Made by a program: the position numbers and the translations under genes. The notes below the pieces were generated by a model. The model worked only from the letters and a program-made list of their open reading frames with translations. It was not told where the DNA came from and made no database searches. This document shows, in pieces, positions 9,035 to 15,436 of a stretch of 15,436 nt of DNA. Origin of the DNA: Avimuribaculum sp964395975 (GTDB lineage: Bacteria > Bacteroidota > Bacteroidia > Bacteroidales > Muribaculaceae); assembly GCA_964395975.1 (NCBI GenBank), contig CAYNBZ010000053.1, forward strand, positions 1 to 15,436, written 5' to 3'. Positions within the stretch are counted from its first letter, which is position 1. Each line of letters starts with the position of its first letter.

Positions 9035-9136
9035 GTTATCAGTTTTTTAAATTGAATGATTCAAAATGGTTTTTCAAAAGTGGACGCAAATTATAAATTT
9101 ATTTCCTAATTTCCCATTAATTTTATATGTTACACA

Positions 9137-9162
9137 ACATAGAATTATCAAAGGTTCTATGT
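9137..9162. promoter_or_regulatory. Inverted repeat upstream of fusA2
   Basis: ACATAGAA (9137-9144) and TTCTATGT (9155-9162) form a perfect 8-bp inverted repeat with a 10-nt spacer, about 100 bp before the fusA2 start. No U-run follows on either strand, so it is not a standard terminator. It could be an operator or the scar of a lost mobile element. No clean TAnnTTTG promoter is visible between it and fusA2; TATAATTTG near 9087-9095 is only an approximate match. Confidence 0.3.
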
Positions 9163-9181
9163 CTTGAATATTCCACTTGTG

Positions 9182-9430
9182 CTATATTTTTGAGCTCGTC
9201 ATTAATGAACTTGGTAGTACCATGATGAGCTTGATTTCGGACTTTGACAGGGTTGAAGCGCAATGATACGTGCACTTCTTGGTGGGTTTAAGCGTATATC
9301 TTGTCATCATGGCATCAAAAAACTTGCAGAAATCATCTGCCACACAAAATAATTCTATAACTTTGCTTTCGGTGATCATAGCGATTATTATTCGTGATTC
9401 TTTCTTCTTAGCACTATAAAGACCCGACAT
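9182..9430 (-). pseudogene. Truncated IS982-family-like transposase, N-terminal remnant
   Basis: The 82-codon frame contains MITESKVIELFCVADDFCK (from the ATG at 9379), then an acidic/basic stretch and TLSKSEIKLIMVL. From memory this matches the N-terminus of IS982-family transposases in Bacteroidota, which begin MITESKV and have an ADDFCK motif and a 'MSEAE(I/V)M' block. Homology stops after LIMVL and the frame ends at 9182, so the whole DDE catalytic part is missing; full family members are roughly 290-300 aa. The remnant marks the border between the conserved fusA2/hut side and the accessory island to the right. The breakpoint is near 9205-9225. Confidence 0.65.
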
Positions 9431-9475
9431 TTTTTTTCGCTAATCATCTGATTTATAAAATACTTATATTTCGTT

Positions 9476-9488
9476 GAACTCACGTTAA
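9476..9488. repeat. 13-bp direct repeat, copy 2
   Basis: This is the second copy of GAACTCACGTTAA (also 40-52), in the 84-nt stretch between the IS982-like remnant and the MoxR gene. Its place just upstream of the transposase start suggests the outer end of that element. No convincing promoter for the cassette was found in this stretch: TATATTTC (9465-9472) resembles a -7 box with one mismatch but has no TTTG 20 nt upstream. Confidence 0.4.
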
Positions 9489-9514
9489 TTTAATTCCGCC
9501 AACGGGTAGATAAA

Positions 9515-10588
9515 ATGAATATAAAAATTGATATTCAAGATTTGAAATATATGCTGGATAATACTCCGGCAAGTCAAAACATCATGCTCACAGGTAGGCA
9601 TGGTATTGGTAAATCGGAAATACTGACAAACTATTTTGCAGAAAAAGGAATGAAGGTTATAACCCTATTCCTTGGGCAAATGAGTGACCCTGGAGACCTT
9701 ATAGGCCTGCCAGACAAGACTGGTGAGAAAACCGTTTTCCGCCCGCCTTATTGGTTCCCTCTTGACGGTAAACCTATTGTCCTTTTTCTTGACGAATTAA
9801 ATCGTGCTAGACCAGAAGTGTTACAGACTATTATGGACTTGGCCTTGAATCGAAAACTTGCAGGACGAGATTTGCCAGAAGGAAGCCGAGTTATCGCAGC
9901 AGTAAACGAAGGTGAGGAATATCAACTCACAGACCTCGACCCTGCGCTAGTTTCTCGTTTTAATGTGTTTCGATTTGAACCTTCTGTTCAAGAGTGGATT
10001 TTGTGGGCTAAAAAGAATGATCTTGACCATCGCGTCATTGGATTTATTTCTGAAAATCCTCAATGGCTTGACAAAGATCCAAATGCAGAAGAAGGTGCTG
10101 ATACAGGTTTGGACAAAACACCTGATAGACGTGCATGGAAACGTGTATCAGATGTAATTAAGCATATTCCTAAACTGGGAAATCGTGATATTAAACTTAT
10201 TTCAAGTATCATTGGAGTAAAAGCAACGAATCTCTTTGTGACAAAGATGGCACAAATAAAGCAAGTCGATATTAAAGATTTTCTGAAAGACTTTTCTAAA
10301 TACGGCCCACAGCTTGTTACTTTCAAACCACATGATTTCGTTGTTATCAACGAAGATATTTTCCAATATCTGGAAGCCAATACTTTCTCCGAGAATGATG
10401 CTAAGACTATAGCAAAGAATATAATAGATTATATCGATTTCTTGGAAGTACAGAAAAAAAGAGAAACTTTTGCCAGTTTTGCCAATATGTTTGTTCAAAA
10501 CATCTACAAAAACGGTCAAAAGTTCATTTTCCAATATTGCCCATCAATTGCACAAAAATTGTTCATGTACACTTCTCAAATTAAATAA
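9515..10588 (+). CDS. MoxR-type AAA+ ATPase
   Basis: This 357-aa protein is a single AAA+ module of the MoxR/AAA_5 class (COG0714-like), chaperone-like ATPases that usually pair with a VWA protein. Visible: Walker A GRHGIGKS (27-34), the loop GQMSDPGDLIGLP (54-66), Walker B IVLFLDE with Asp93/Glu94 followed by LNRA, sensor 1 AAVN (Asn131), the arginine finger in ALVSRF (Arg148), and a sensor-2-like PDRRAWKR (203-210). The C-terminal about 130 aa is helical and unremarkable. It starts at ATG 9515 and is first in a three-gene plus-strand operon; its stop overlaps the proposed ATA start of the VWA gene by 4 nt. By analogy with RavA-ViaA and NorQ-NorD, it probably remodels a target together with the VWA partner; the target is unknown. 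Confidence 0.9.
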   Translation: MNIKIDIQDLKYMLDNTPASQNIMLTGRHGIGKSEILTNYFAEKGMKVITLFLGQMSDPGDLIGLPDKTGEKTVFRPPYWFPLDGKPIVLFLDELNRARPEVLQTIMDLALNRKLAGRDLPEGSRVIAAVNEGEEYQLTDLDPALVSRFNVFRFEPSVQEWILWAKKNDLDHRVIGFISENPQWLDKDPNAEEGADTGLDKTPDRRAWKRVSDVIKHIPKLGNRDIKLISSIIGVKATNLFVTKMAQIKQVDIKDFLKDFSKYGPQLVTFKPHDFVVINEDIFQYLEANTFSENDAKTIAKNIIDYIDFLEVQKKRETFASFANMFVQNIYKNGQKFIFQYCPSIAQKLFMYTSQIK

Positions 10589-12027
10589 GCACCCTGGATT
10601 ATAGAATTCAACATATTATAGAACGGTGGTATTTAACTGAACCTGCATTGTTTCAGATATTTGGAACCCACAATCTCGAAAAGAATAACAACATCTCATG
10701 TCCTTTTCGTTGTGGGAAGGGTGTTATTGAGTATAGTCCAAAATTGCTGGCAGACCTAAACGATGAACCCCTTGAACTTTATTTAAAGGCTGAAATAATA
10801 AGAATACTGTTAAAGCATCCATACGACAGACGACCCGATTTATGTAAGCCTGAATCTATGAGTATTGGAAGCAATCTCGTGCTATCGGACAATTACGATT
10901 TTACAAAAATCAAATTACCTAAACCTTCTGACTATAATCTTGAATCCGAGCAGAGTTACGAATGGTACACTTTTCGTGTCGAAGCATTTTCATTAACAAA
11001 AGATAAGGACAAAAGGCACGGAGAAACTAGTCATAAAAAGAATAACGTAGAAAACAATGATAATCTGATTAATGATGAGCCACTATACAAGAATGACAAA
11101 GCTGACAATTCTGACGATTCAAAAGATGAAGGACAGGTGCAAAACAATAATGGTAACGGGCTGTCGTCATGTATAGATTTGCAACTCCCCGATGGTACTA
11201 TCATAAAACTGCCCAATAATAGTGAAAGTGTCACTAATTTACAATCTCCCGGTAACTTAGACGGGAGTGATTCTAATAACAATAATAGCTCAGAACATCC
11301 CATTGAAAATAGAAATTTCCATTCTTCTCAAGATGAGAAAGACAAACAAGACTTGTCTGCTTTGTGGGAAGAAGACAGCTTGATGTCAAGCCTGATTGAT
11401 ATAGAAATCAACAAGATTCAGCAATCTAATTCCTGGGGAAGCCTTGCCGGCAATATTTCTGAAAAAATTATTGCTAATACAAAAGCTCGGATTGATTATC
11501 GAAAGGTTCTATCCGGATTTCGGGCCTCTATTCTGTCTTCAAAAAGACATCTTACGAGAATGCGCCCTAATAGACGTTCAGGCTTTGACAATATGGGGTC
11601 AATACGACGATTTAATACAAAACTATTAGTCGCTGTTGACGTGAGCGGCTCAGTAGATTCCGTTTCTCTTAGCCACTTTTATTCTATAATAATGCGTGCA
11701 TTCAAATACGGCATAGAATATATCGATGTGGTTCAATTTGATACAAAGTTATCTGAGCCTCAATCATTGGAAGTTGCTCAAAAGAAAGTAAAGAACTTTA
11801 CCATAACAGGTAGAGGGGGCACGAGTTTCCAACCTATATTTGACTATGTTTCAGAACACCCTGAATATGATGGCCTTATCATCTTTACTGATGGGCATGC
11901 GCCAGAGCCACGTAAACCGAAAAGGCTCAAAGCGAAAGTCGCATGGGTACTAAATAATGAAAAAAACTATCAGAACAATAAAGAATGGATGAAGAAAACG
12001 GGTAGATGTTGTACAATAAAAATATAG
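10585..12027 (+). CDS. VWA-domain protein with degenerate metallopeptidase-like N-terminus
   Basis: This is the likely partner of the MoxR ATPase, of the COG3864/DUF2201 type. Residues (from the ATA at 10585, 480 aa) 8-85 resemble the zinc-peptidase-like domain, but HExxHxxxxH is reduced to AEIIRILLKH (69-78). Residues about 140-255 are an Asp/Asn/Ser-rich low-complexity linker. The C-terminal VWA domain has an intact MIDAS: DVSGSV (Asp352, Ser354, Ser356), Thr413 in GRGGTSF and Asp436 in FTDG. There is no ATG near the N-terminus. The first standard start is TTG 10648, but the frame is open from 10585 and encodes family-like RIQHIIERWYLTEPAL before it, so translation must begin further upstream. 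ATA 10585 or CTG 10594 are candidates. The helicase gene starts 6 nt after the stop. Confidence 0.85.
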   Translation: MSTLDYRIQHIIERWYLTEPALFQIFGTHNLEKNNNISCPFRCGKGVIEYSPKLLADLNDEPLELYLKAEIIRILLKHPYDRRPDLCKPESMSIGSNLVLSDNYDFTKIKLPKPSDYNLESEQSYEWYTFRVEAFSLTKDKDKRHGETSHKKNNVENNDNLINDEPLYKNDKADNSDDSKDEGQVQNNNGNGLSSCIDLQLPDGTIIKLPNNSESVTNLQSPGNLDGSDSNNNNSSEHPIENRNFHSSQDEKDKQDLSALWEEDSLMSSLIDIEINKIQQSNSWGSLAGNISEKIIANTKARIDYRKVLSGFRASILSSKRHLTRMRPNRRSGFDNMGSIRRFNTKLLVAVDVSGSVDSVSLSHFYSIIMRAFKYGIEYIDVVQFDTKLSEPQSLEVAQKKVKNFTITGRGGTSFQPIFDYVSEHPEYDGLIIFTDGHAPEPRKPKRLKAKVAWVLNNEKNYQNNKEWMKKTGRCCTIKI

Positions 12028-12033
12028 CATAAA

Positions 12034-14589
12034 ATGAAGAAATATATTCCTGATCCAGACCAAGAGAAAGTCATTGATTATTATGGTGGTCAAGCACTCG
12101 TATTAGCGGCCCCTGGCTGTGGAAAGACTGATGTCTTGAGCAGAAGAGTAGTTAAGGCGCATAAAGATTACGCAGTGGACTATTCCGATATGTTATGTAT
12201 TACCTTCACGAACAGAGCTTCTCGTGAAATGAAAGAACGTATAGAAGAGACACTAGGAGATATTCCTTCTGATTTATATGTCGGTAATCTTCATAGGTTT
12301 TGTATACATTTTTTGTTTGATAATGAACTTGTGCCTCTTGATACTAGTCTTATTGATGACACCGATCAGCAAGACATAATTACTGAATTACTCGGATATA
12401 CACCCAAAGCATATGAGATTTCTCAAACCTTAGATAATTCTTGCAAAATATTTGAGGAAGAAAATCAATTTCCTGTTGAGATGCGTCTTCACAATAATGC
12501 AGATTCCCGTGGAGCCTCTATTGGTAGACAATACCATGAATACAAGAAGAAGAATAGCATGATTGATTTTGACGACATTCTTATGCTGACATATAAAATA
12601 ATGTCGTCCCCCGATTATGACAAGAGTAAATATAAAATGTCTTCTTATTCTTGGATTCAGGTTGATGAAGTGCAAGACCTTAACCCTCTTCAGTTCGCTT
12701 TGATAGAGTTCCTGAAGACCAGCAACCCTACAGTTTTGTATTTAGGAGATGAAAGACAAGCGATTTACGGTTTCTTGGGGGCTGATGAAAAAAGTATTGC
12801 CAAGTTGAAACAGAAATGTAGTAATAATATTTTTCGTCTATCAAGAAATTTTCGGTCACCCTTATATCTTTTAGATATGTTGAACGACTATGCTGTTTGT
12901 CACTTAGGCATTTCATCAGACAATCTTCCAACAACGACTAATACAGAACATCTTGATGATTCTCTAATTGTTGTCCCTTGCTCTTATGAAGATGAACAAT
13001 ATAATGTGCTAGCTACATTAACAAGAGATATATACTTTAAGGCTCCAGATGAAAGCGTTGGAATCTTAGTTCGCAACAACAATCAAGCCGAAGCTTTGTC
13101 TGTGAAATTAGATGAACACAACATATCCCATTTAACTATAACCAAGAAAGATATGTTTAAAATGGTAGATTTCAAGACTATTTATAGCCATATGTCGGTT
13201 GTTGTAAATGACACTCGATATTCTGAATGGGCGAGAATCTTATACCAGACAAAAGTCATTGATAAGCTTGGTGATGCAAGAAAATGTATCCGTAAAATGA
13301 GAGATTTAAGTCTCACGCCTACAGACTTGATGCTCTATTCAGAAAGTTCTTATTCCTATGAATTCTGTCACTCCTACAATAATAAAGAGATTGTAATATT
13401 TGACACAGAAACTACAGGGCTCAATATATTTGAAGATGATATTATTCAGATTGCCGCTATAAAAATTCGTAATGGAGTTGTTGTTGAAGGTTCTGAGCTT
13501 GATATTATTATTGAAACAAATAAAAAAATTCCTCATTATTTAAAAAAAGATTTCGTCAACCCTATGGTAGAGGAATATAAACGTCGTAAAGCTGGTCTGA
13601 GAAATAACACCTTTGAATTTTTTATGGATGCTCAGAGTGCATTCGATTATTTTATCAACTATGTCGGTGATGCTGAGTTACTGGGACACAATATCAATTA
13701 CGATATTCATATATTAGAAAACAATATAAGAAGAAGGACTAACCTAGACTTCGTATGTCCTACCTATTGGGATACATTGAAATTGTCAAGGCTTCTTGAT
13801 CCGACTTTACGTAAACATACACTCGAAGAACTTCTTAAGATATATAGTCTAACTGGAACTAACTCTCACAACGCAATGGATGATATACTGGCTACAAAAT
13901 CATTAGCCAAATATTGCAAGGAAAAGTTAGCCTTGAAACTTAAAGACCAAATGACTTTTTTGTCACATTCAATTCTTCAAAAGATCCAGAATAGAATGCA
14001 GAAGAATTATTATCCAATATATAAACATACATTAGATAAACTTTATAACATAGAAATATCAAAGGAAAATTCTTTTGATTATGAGTTCGACTATGTGTAC
14101 CGAACATTACTGAATAAGAAGTATATTAAAGAGATTCGCATGTTCGAGTACATGAAGGAGCTTTTTGATAAAGTCGTAATTGACCACGAAAAAGATTTAT
14201 ATTTTTATCAACAGCTAGTTGATCACATATATGAATTTAGAACATTTAATGAAGCCGATCTTTATCAGAATAACATTATAAATGAATGTGTTCATATAAT
14301 GACCATTCATAAATCAAAGGGACTGGAATTTGAAAATGTTCTCATTCATAATGTTACAGAAGGCGTTATACCGCATTATCTCTCTTCTAATCCAATAGAA
14401 GATGCCCGCGTTCTTTATGTCGCAATGTCAAGAGCAAAGAAAAGAGTCTGGATGACTTATATGGGAACTCTTTCAAGATTCATTACAGATGAGACCGTTT
14501 ACTCTCATTTTGAACCAATGCTTGAAGGCAAGAAAGATAAGCTGTTAGAGTTTGAGAAAATATTTGTTAAGAACTCTCAAAAAATCTAG
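12034..14589 (+). CDS. UvrD-like SF1 helicase with inserted DEDDh exonuclease
   Basis: The 851-aa protein is a superfamily 1A DNA helicase. Motifs: Q-motif PDQEKVI (8-14), I APGCGKT (26-32), Ia ITFTNRAS (56-63), II VDEVQD (210-215), III LGDERQAIYGF (237-247), IV LSRNFRSP (269-276), V TIHKSKGLEF (757-766) and VI LYVAMSRAKKR (794-804). Between motifs IV and V, at about 450-628, lies a complete DnaQ-like 3'-5' exonuclease: DTETTG (Asp457, Glu459), GHNINYD (Asp557), and His612/Asp617 in SHNAMDD. All DEDDh residues are present. The insert occupies the place where subdomain 2B normally enters 2A. The gene starts at ATG 12034 and is the last of the cassette. It could unwind and trim DNA in repair, recombination or defence. 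It is not PcrA/UvrD proper, which lacks the nuclease, nor AddA/RecB, whose nuclease is C-terminal and of another fold. Confidence 0.92.
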   Translation: MKKYIPDPDQEKVIDYYGGQALVLAAPGCGKTDVLSRRVVKAHKDYAVDYSDMLCITFTNRASREMKERIEETLGDIPSDLYVGNLHRFCIHFLFDNELVPLDTSLIDDTDQQDIITELLGYTPKAYEISQTLDNSCKIFEEENQFPVEMRLHNNADSRGASIGRQYHEYKKKNSMIDFDDILMLTYKIMSSPDYDKSKYKMSSYSWIQVDEVQDLNPLQFALIEFLKTSNPTVLYLGDERQAIYGFLGADEKSIAKLKQKCSNNIFRLSRNFRSPLYLLDMLNDYAVCHLGISSDNLPTTTNTEHLDDSLIVVPCSYEDEQYNVLATLTRDIYFKAPDESVGILVRNNNQAEALSVKLDEHNISHLTITKKDMFKMVDFKTIYSHMSVVVNDTRYSEWARILYQTKVIDKLGDARKCIRKMRDLSLTPTDLMLYSESSYSYEFCHSYNNKEIVIFDTETTGLNIFEDDIIQIAAIKIRNGVVVEGSELDIIIETNKKIPHYLKKDFVNPMVEEYKRRKAGLRNNTFEFFMDAQSAFDYFINYVGDAELLGHNINYDIHILENNIRRRTNLDFVCPTYWDTLKLSRLLDPTLRKHTLEELLKIYSLTGTNSHNAMDDILATKSLAKYCKEKLALKLKDQMTFLSHSILQKIQNRMQKNYYPIYKHTLDKLYNIEISKENSFDYEFDYVYRTLLNKKYIKEIRMFEYMKELFDKVVIDHEKDLYFYQQLVDHIYEFRTFNEADLYQNNIINECVHIMTIHKSKGLEFENVLIHNVTEGVIPHYLSSNPIEDARVLYVAMSRAKKRVWMTYMGTLSRFITDETVYSHFEPMLEGKKDKLLEFEKIFVKNSQKI

Positions 14590-14908
14590 CGGTTTGTAAA
14601 CTCTAAAAGTTACATCTGTTATTTCTTTTGCTGTTGATGCTCAAATCAACACCCAAAGAACTTTCCTCTGTAACACACTCACGTTCCCAATCGTACTTCC
14701 CCGTAAGGTAGTCCGATTTTTCTTTTTCGGGATATTCAGTAAATGTCCCCAAAAAATAAGATGGCATATGAAGATGATAGACCATAATCACTTCATATGC
14801 CATTTTTATTGCTATTTTACCGTGTTTTCTCACATACTTTTATCCGACAGGACATGACGCTCCGGAAGAAGTCTGATAACCTCCTCCGGTTTTGTCTGTA
14901 AAATCATG
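14590..14908. other. Non-coding stretch between helicase gene and transposase fragment
   Basis: I see no supportable gene here. A 76-codon minus-strand frame (14603-14833) crosses the perfect hairpin at 14761-14803 and resembles no family I know, so I do not call it. Near 14851-14910 there are nested imperfect inverted repeats: GACATGA (14851-14857) with TCATGTC (14904-14910), and CCGGAAGAAG (14862-14871) with CCTCCTCCGG (14880-14889). They may be the end structure of the transposon whose fragment begins at 14909. Confidence 0.5.
14761..14810 (+). terminator. Strong hairpin terminator of the cassette
   Basis: ATGGCATATGAAG (14761-14773) and CTTCATATGCCAT (14791-14803) pair perfectly over 13 bp with a 17-nt loop, followed by TTTTATT. 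An A-rich tract precedes the stem, so it could also work on the opposite strand. It lies about 170 nt past the helicase stop codon and faces the leftward transposase fragment. Confidence 0.65.
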
Positions 14909-15436
14909 TCATGCCGCCTTAGCCTGTCTGTTCCGGACCTTGCCTATCATCAGTATGGCATTTGCCGTATGTATTCCGAAGAAAATCCACAGGATTTCCG
15001 TCTTCCTGTTGCGTGCCTTTATCCTTGAGAGCGAGTAATGTTGCTTTTGAGTACCGAAGCTGCCTTCAAGCCGGGTGGCTCTCTGTCTTGAGAGTTCACG
15101 CCTGAGAACCTTTCTCAGGGGCTCGTCCTTTGCAGAACTTCCTGTTGGCGTATATGGAATCGGCAGCCACGCATCTTACCCTTACGTTCATCAGTTTCTG
15201 CTGCATGCGGATACAGTCCTTAAGCCTTATACCCTCATTGAAAGCCTTGAACGAGAGATGTTCGATGAACGATATACCGTCTATCTGTATGTTGTTTACC
15301 TTTGCACCAAACTCGACAGACTTTGTTTCCTTTCCTCTTACTATGGGACGTACATAATGACGGTCAATGCTGACTATGCGCTCACTGACCTTCCGCCCTT
15401 CAAACAGTTCCTTCTCCTGTACAAGTACCTTTCTGA
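14909..15436 (-). pseudogene. Frameshifted DDE transposase fragment (IS5/IS1182-like), runs off the right edge
   Basis: Translating the minus strand from the right edge gives RHYVRPIVRGKETKSVEFGA, then an FNEG motif and AADSIYANRKFC, typical of the catalytic core of Bacteroidota IS5/IS1182-like transposases. Near 15125-15137 this frame leaves homology and stops at 15096-15098. The expected continuation lies in another frame: KDEPLRKVLRRELSRQRATR, then EGSFGTQKQHYSLSRIKAR and a hydrophobic C-terminus, ending at TGA 14909-14911. Family members carry further residues at the junction, so a small deletion plus frameshift is likely. The N-terminal part is outside the window. The element is inactive as it stands; exact family assignment is tentative. 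Confidence 0.75.

Noticed and set aside
9465..9472. TATATTTC as a -7 promoter box for the MoxR cassette
   Set aside because: It has one mismatch to TAnnTTTG and no TTTG at the expected distance upstream, so it is not called as a promoter.
10648..12027. TTG at 10648 as the true start of the VWA gene
   Set aside because: The 21 codons upstream in the same open frame encode sequence that fits the family N-terminus, so starting at TTG would cut off the first helix of the domain.
14603..14833. Minus-strand 76-codon open frame between the helicase gene and the transposase fragment
   Set aside because: It runs straight through the perfect 13-bp terminator-like hairpin, matches no family I recognise and has no neighbour linking it to a function. 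It could be a decayed gene fragment, but I cannot support a call.
15130..15357. Plus-strand 75-codon open frame near the right edge
   Set aside because: It is antisense to the transposase fragment, whose minus-strand translation shows clear conserved DDE-transposase sequence.
1..15436. CRISPR array, tRNA, rRNA or riboswitch
   Set aside because: I found no regularly spaced repeats, no tRNA-like cloverleaf and no rRNA segments, and the leaders of the operons are too short for known riboswitches.

Overview
The window looks like a Bacteroidales chromosome (gut or oral Bacteroidota). Evidence: a Bacteroidota-type promoter (TTTG, 20-nt gap, TAnnTTTG), little sign of Shine-Dalgarno sequences, an EF-G2-type elongation factor G paralogue typical of Bacteroides relatives, and transposase remnants of Bacteroidota type. 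Family or genus cannot be fixed from the sequence alone.

The left part (about 185-6754, minus strand) is a complete histidine-degradation operon. It is transcribed right to left as ftcD-fchA fusion, hutU, hutH, hutI. Together these convert histidine to urocanate, imidazolonepropionate, formiminoglutamate, then glutamate plus 5,10-methenyl-tetrahydrofolate. Genes overlap or lie close together, one good promoter sits just upstream of ftcD, and a terminator-like hairpin follows hutI. No hut regulator or histidine transporter is in the window. The urocanase is the long form (676 aa) and the formiminotransferase is fused to the cyclodeaminase; both resemble the vertebrate architecture.

Next (6875-9034, minus strand) is an EF-G paralogue (fusA2 type) with its own terminator. 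Its switch I and the catalytic histidine of the G domain are altered, as expected for the GTPase-deficient EF-G2 of Bacteroides.

The right part (about 9180-15436) is accessory, visibly more AT-rich in its coding genes, and lies between mobile-element debris. A truncated IS982-like transposase start lies at 9182-9430. A plus-strand three-gene cassette follows: a MoxR-type AAA+ ATPase, a VWA protein with a degenerate metallopeptidase-like N-terminus, and a UvrD-like SF1 helicase with a DEDDh 3'-5' exonuclease inserted into its second motor domain. The cassette ends at a strong hairpin near 14761-14803. A frameshifted DDE transposase fragment (minus strand) runs off the right edge.

The cassette is the most interesting part. 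A MoxR/VWA chaperone-like pair tightly coupled to a helicase-nuclease, in a transposon-flanked AT-rich island, fits a DNA-processing or mobile-element defence system. I do not know a characterised system with exactly this composition. The VWA gene has no ATG where one is expected: its reading frame opens upstream at an ATA exactly where an ATGA stop/start overlap would be.
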